A DNA stretch of 64,000 bases from Candidatus Roseilinea sp. (GTDB lineage: Bacteria > Chloroflexota > Anaerolineae > J036 > Brachytrichaceae). A model generated the notes under the pieces. It saw only the letters and a list, made by a program, of their open reading frames with translations. It searched no databases and was not told the origin of the DNA. The DNA lies in assembly GCA_026003755.1 (NCBI GenBank), contig BPHV01000001.1, forward strand, positions 1,400,393-1,464,392, given 5' to 3'. Every line of letters begins with the position of its first letter. The first letter of the stretch is position 1. The translations under genes were made by a program, and so were the position numbers. Positions 61,537 through 64,000 of the stretch are shown here, in pieces.

Positions 61537-62510
61537 TCGTGACCGATCCTCGCGCTTGGGCGGACGCCGAGGGTTACTTGCGCCGGGCGCAGTCAATCCT
61601 CGCCATCACCCATGTCTCACCGGACGGCGACGCCATCGGCAGCTTGCTGGGGTTCACGCATGCGATGCGCAGCCTGGGCAAGCTGGTCACGCCGACCTGC
61701 CAGGACCCGCCGCATCCGCGCTTCGATTACCTCAAGGGCGTGCGCGACATTCGCCAATCGGGCGAGGGTGAGTTCGACTTGATCGTTTCGCTCGACTCGA
61801 GCGACCTAGCCCGCCTGGGATCCGTCTTCATCCCGGCGCAGCACAGTCGCCTGCCCGTCGTGGTGTTCGACCACCACATCACCAACCTCAACTTCGGCCT
61901 GGTCAACGTCGTCGAGCCGGGCGCATCTTCGACCTCCGAGATCATCTACGCGCTGCTCCAGCGGATGGGCGTGACGATCACCCCCGACATTGCCAATGCG
62001 CTGCTGACCGGCGTGATCACCGACACGTTGGCCTTCCGCACGTCGAACACGACGCCCGATACGCTGGCTGTGGCGATGGCACTGATGCGCAGCGGGGGCA
62101 ACCTGCAAGAAGTCACGCGCCAGGCGCTGATTATGCGCTCATTCGACTCGCTGCGCTTGCTGGGCGCCGGATTGATGAACGCCAAGTTGGACGGCCGCTT
62201 GGCTTACGCGACAATCCCGCGCAAGCTGCGCAAGGAGCTGGACGTGAAGGAGGAGCGCGGCGACGCCGGCCTGGTGAGCACTTTAATCACCGCCTATGAG
62301 GTGGACGTGGCTGCGGTGTTCGTAGAATTACAAAACGGCGACATCGAGATCGGCCTTCGCGCGCAGCCGGGCTTTGATGTATCCCAGGTGGCGCTTGAGT
62401 TGGGCGGAGGCGGGCACCCGGCCGCCGCCGGATGCACCCTGCCCGGCCCGATGCGGGATGCCGTCAATCGAGTCTTGCCGCGACTCCGGCAGGTCATCCG
62501 CGAAGCGTAG
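61533..62510 (+). CDS. nrnA: DHH-family nanoRNase/phosphoesterase NrnA
   Basis: Degrades short oligoribonucleotides, and pAp in some bacteria. About 325 residues. DHH-domain ligands: THVSPDGDAIGS, SLDSSD, VVVFDHHI and TGVITDTLAF; DHHA1 ends with GGGGHPAAAG. TTG at 61533 overlaps the rbfA stop as TTGA; GTG at 61539 is an alternative start. Standard neighbour of rbfA and truB. Confidence 0.93.
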   Translation: MIVTDPRAWADAEGYLRRAQSILAITHVSPDGDAIGSLLGFTHAMRSLGKLVTPTCQDPPHPRFDYLKGVRDIRQSGEGEFDLIVSLDSSDLARLGSVFIPAQHSRLPVVVFDHHITNLNFGLVNVVEPGASSTSEIIYALLQRMGVTITPDIANALLTGVITDTLAFRTSNTTPDTLAVAMALMRSGGNLQEVTRQALIMRSFDSLRLLGAGLMNAKLDGRLAYATIPRKLRKELDVKEERGDAGLVSTLITAYEVDVAAVFVELQNGDIEIGLRAQPGFDVSQVALELGGGGHPAAAGCTLPGPMRDAVNRVLPRLRQVIREA

Positions 62511-62540
62511 CAGCGCCTATCGGCATCGCGCGATCGGACG

Positions 62541-63465
62541 ATGGATGGTTTGCTGATCGTGGACAAGCCGCGCGGCATGTCGTCGCACGACGTGGTGGCG
62601 CGCGCGCGCCGGCTGCTGCGCGAGAAGCGCATCGGCCACGCAGGCACGCTGGATCCGTTGGCGACCGGCGTGCTGGTGTTGTGCGTCGGCCAGGCCACCC
62701 GCCTGAGCGAGTACCTGCTCGGCGAAGATAAGTCCTACGAAGGTGTGATCCGGCTGGGCCAGCGCACGACGACCGATGACGCCGCCGGCGAGGTCGTCGA
62801 AGCGCGTCCGGTGCCGCCGATAACCCCGGAGCGGCTCAGGCAGCTCGAAGCGCAATTCACCGGCGCCATCGCGCAGATCCCACCTCAGTTCTCCGCCATT
62901 CAAAAGGGCGGCCAACGCGCCTACGCCCTGGCCCGGCAGGGCCGACCGGTTGAGCTTGAGCCGCGGCCGGTCACGGTATATGCGCTGCAGCTCATGCCGC
63001 ACGACGGAGCGGGGACGGCGGAAATCGGCCACCTGCGCATCGTGGTTCGCTGCTCCGCCGGCACCTACATTCGCGCCCTGGCGCGCGACATCGGCGAGGC
63101 GCTCGGTTGCGGAGGCCATCTCATCGCGCTGCGCCGCACACAGGTGGGCCGCTTCACACTGGCCGATGCTGTCACGCTCGAGCGCATCGAAGCGGCGGCC
63201 GGTGAAGGCTCAGCCGCCGCGCTGCTGCTGCCGATGGATCGCGCAGTGGCCGAGTGGCCCGCAGCGTACCTCAGCGACGAGGACGCCCGGCGCTTGCAGA
63301 GGGGACAAGCGATTACACCCACCCGCGGCGGCGATACCATGCGCGGCTCATGCGCCAGGGGTGCGCGTGTATGATTCCCGCCGTGCGTTCATTGCCATCG
63401 CCCATTGGGATGGAATGAAACTCAAACCGGCGAAGGTCTTCAATGCGGCTCCTCCACTCGTTTGA
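62541..63465 (+). CDS. truB: tRNA pseudouridine-55 synthase TruB, one frame break near the C-terminus
   Basis: Makes pseudouridine 55 in the T loop of tRNAs. Catalytic Asp38 in GHAGTLDPLATG; other motifs KSYEGVIRLG, PPQFSAIQKGGQRAY and SAGTYIRALARDIGEAL. The raw frame stops at 63374, but dropping one G from the GGGG near 63355 restores the PUA-like tail VRVYDSRRAFIAIAHW and gives 307 residues. This fits the homopolymer-error pattern. Overlaps ribF by 23 bases. Confidence 0.92.
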
Positions 63466-64000
63466 TGCAATCTCCACTTCCGTTCCATCCACCTGCACCA
63501 TTGGCGCATTCGACGGCGTGCACCTGGGCCACCAGCAGTTGATCCGCACCGTGGTGAACGATGCGCGCAGGCGAGGCGCGCAATCGGCTGTGGTCACGTT
63601 CTTCCCTCACCCGCGCGTCGTGCTCGGCCGGGCGCCGAATCGCTATCTCACCTTGCCGGATGACAAAACCGAGCACATCGCCGCGCTCGGCGTGGACGTG
63701 TTGGTAATCCTAGAATTCACCCTGCAGATGGCCCAACTTACGGCGCAGGAGTTCATCGCGCGCATGGTCGCCGCGCTCGCGCCGGTCAGCCTGTGGATCG
63801 GCCCAGATTTCGCGCTGGGCCGGGGGCGACAGGGGAACGCCACCCACCTGGCTGAACTCGGCCGCCGATTCGGATTCACCGTGAACGTGCTGCCGGAGCT
63901 GAACATCGGGGCTGGAATCATCTCCAGCACGCGCATTCGCGATTCGCTGGCCCGCGGCGACGTAAGCGACGTTAACCTGTGCTTAGGGCGCCCATTCCGG
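63443..64000 (+). CDS. ribF: Bifunctional riboflavin kinase/FAD synthetase RibF, N-terminal part
   Basis: Phosphorylates riboflavin and adenylates FMN to FAD. 186 residues of the N-terminal FMN adenylyltransferase domain are in the window; the C-terminal kinase domain is beyond the edge. Motifs: TIGAFDGVHLGHQQLI (nucleotidyl-transferase HxGH), VVTFFPHPRVVL, IGPDFALGRGRQGN and ISSTRIRDSLARGDV. ATG at 63443. Standard position after truB. Confidence 0.92.
   Translation, partial: MRLLHSFDAISTSVPSTCTIGAFDGVHLGHQQLIRTVVNDARRRGAQSAVVTFFPHPRVVLGRAPNRYLTLPDDKTEHIAALGVDVLVILEFTLQMAQLTAQEFIARMVAALAPVSLWIGPDFALGRGRQGNATHLAELGRRFGFTVNVLPELNIGAGIISSTRIRDSLARGDVSDVNLCLGRPFR

Noticed and set aside
1-64000. 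tRNA or rRNA genes
   Set aside because: I inspected the intergenic stretches for T-loop and rRNA motifs and found none; a covariance search would be decisive.

Overview
The window is about 64 kb of GC-rich, gene-dense chromosome that looks like a Chloroflexota bacterium, probably Anaerolineae-like. This is inference from gene content, not from a marker phylogeny. The supporting signs are lipoprotein binding proteins with Ala/Pro/Thr-rich linkers, a mevalonate kinase, a YfhO-type membrane protein, a STAND/WD40 protein, a DUF92 protein, a short IF-2, and many genes that start 6-9 bases after a TANNNT -10 box (leaderless mRNAs). I found no rRNA, tRNA or CRISPR array.

Layout. 1-1,760: start of a pst phosphate-uptake operon (minus). 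1,761-2,513: regulatory and non-coding stretch with a perfect palindrome and a candidate small RNA. 2,513-8,660: minus-strand housekeeping genes (mgtE, a GH13 glycosidase, a DUF92 protein, trmD, yajC). 8,697-9,269: leuD, divergent from yajC. 9,250-16,589: minus-strand run sucD, RNase HI, OLD-type ATPase/nuclease, class V aminotransferase, YfhO. 16,766-21,864: small winged-helix gene, Nudix, methyltransferase, Lgt-like protein, putative metallopeptidase, SDR, DoxX-like protein. 22,126-25,830: TPP riboswitch and terminator ahead of thiN-thiB-thiP. 25,897-33,476: clpS, a CoA-type Nudix, then a five-gene catabolic-looking plus-strand cluster. 33,539-39,472: quinone oxidoreductase and Nudix (minus), then YbaK, mtnA and a STAND-WD40 protein (plus). 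39,481-46,056: complete hypF / hypABCDE hydrogenase-maturation set plus a flavoprotein. 46,064-48,931: aldo/keto reductase, lipoprotein, mevalonate kinase. 49,124-64,000: the nusA-ylxR-infB ... rbfA-nrnA-truB-ribF operon, interrupted between infB and rbfA by an ISAs1 transposase remnant and a five-gene peptide ABC transporter.

Two properties affect how the annotation should be read. First, five genes (2,077-2,381; 7,860-8,310; mtnA; the STAND gene; truB) are broken in the raw reading frames. In each case adding or removing one base in a short homopolymer restores a full-length reading frame with family motifs and an exact multiple of three. I therefore treat them as likely sequencing or assembly homopolymer errors, not pseudogenes. 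Second, degenerate heptanucleotide repeat tracts occur at several loci, two of them inside the yfhO-like coding sequence.

The best candidates for something undescribed are: a terminator-capped small RNA with a 16-codon ORF whose ribosome binding site is complementary to a downstream segment (2,343-2,513); the heptamer repeat family; the duplicated leaderless promoter/start of hypF; and the RNase HI-OLD-aminotransferase gene run.
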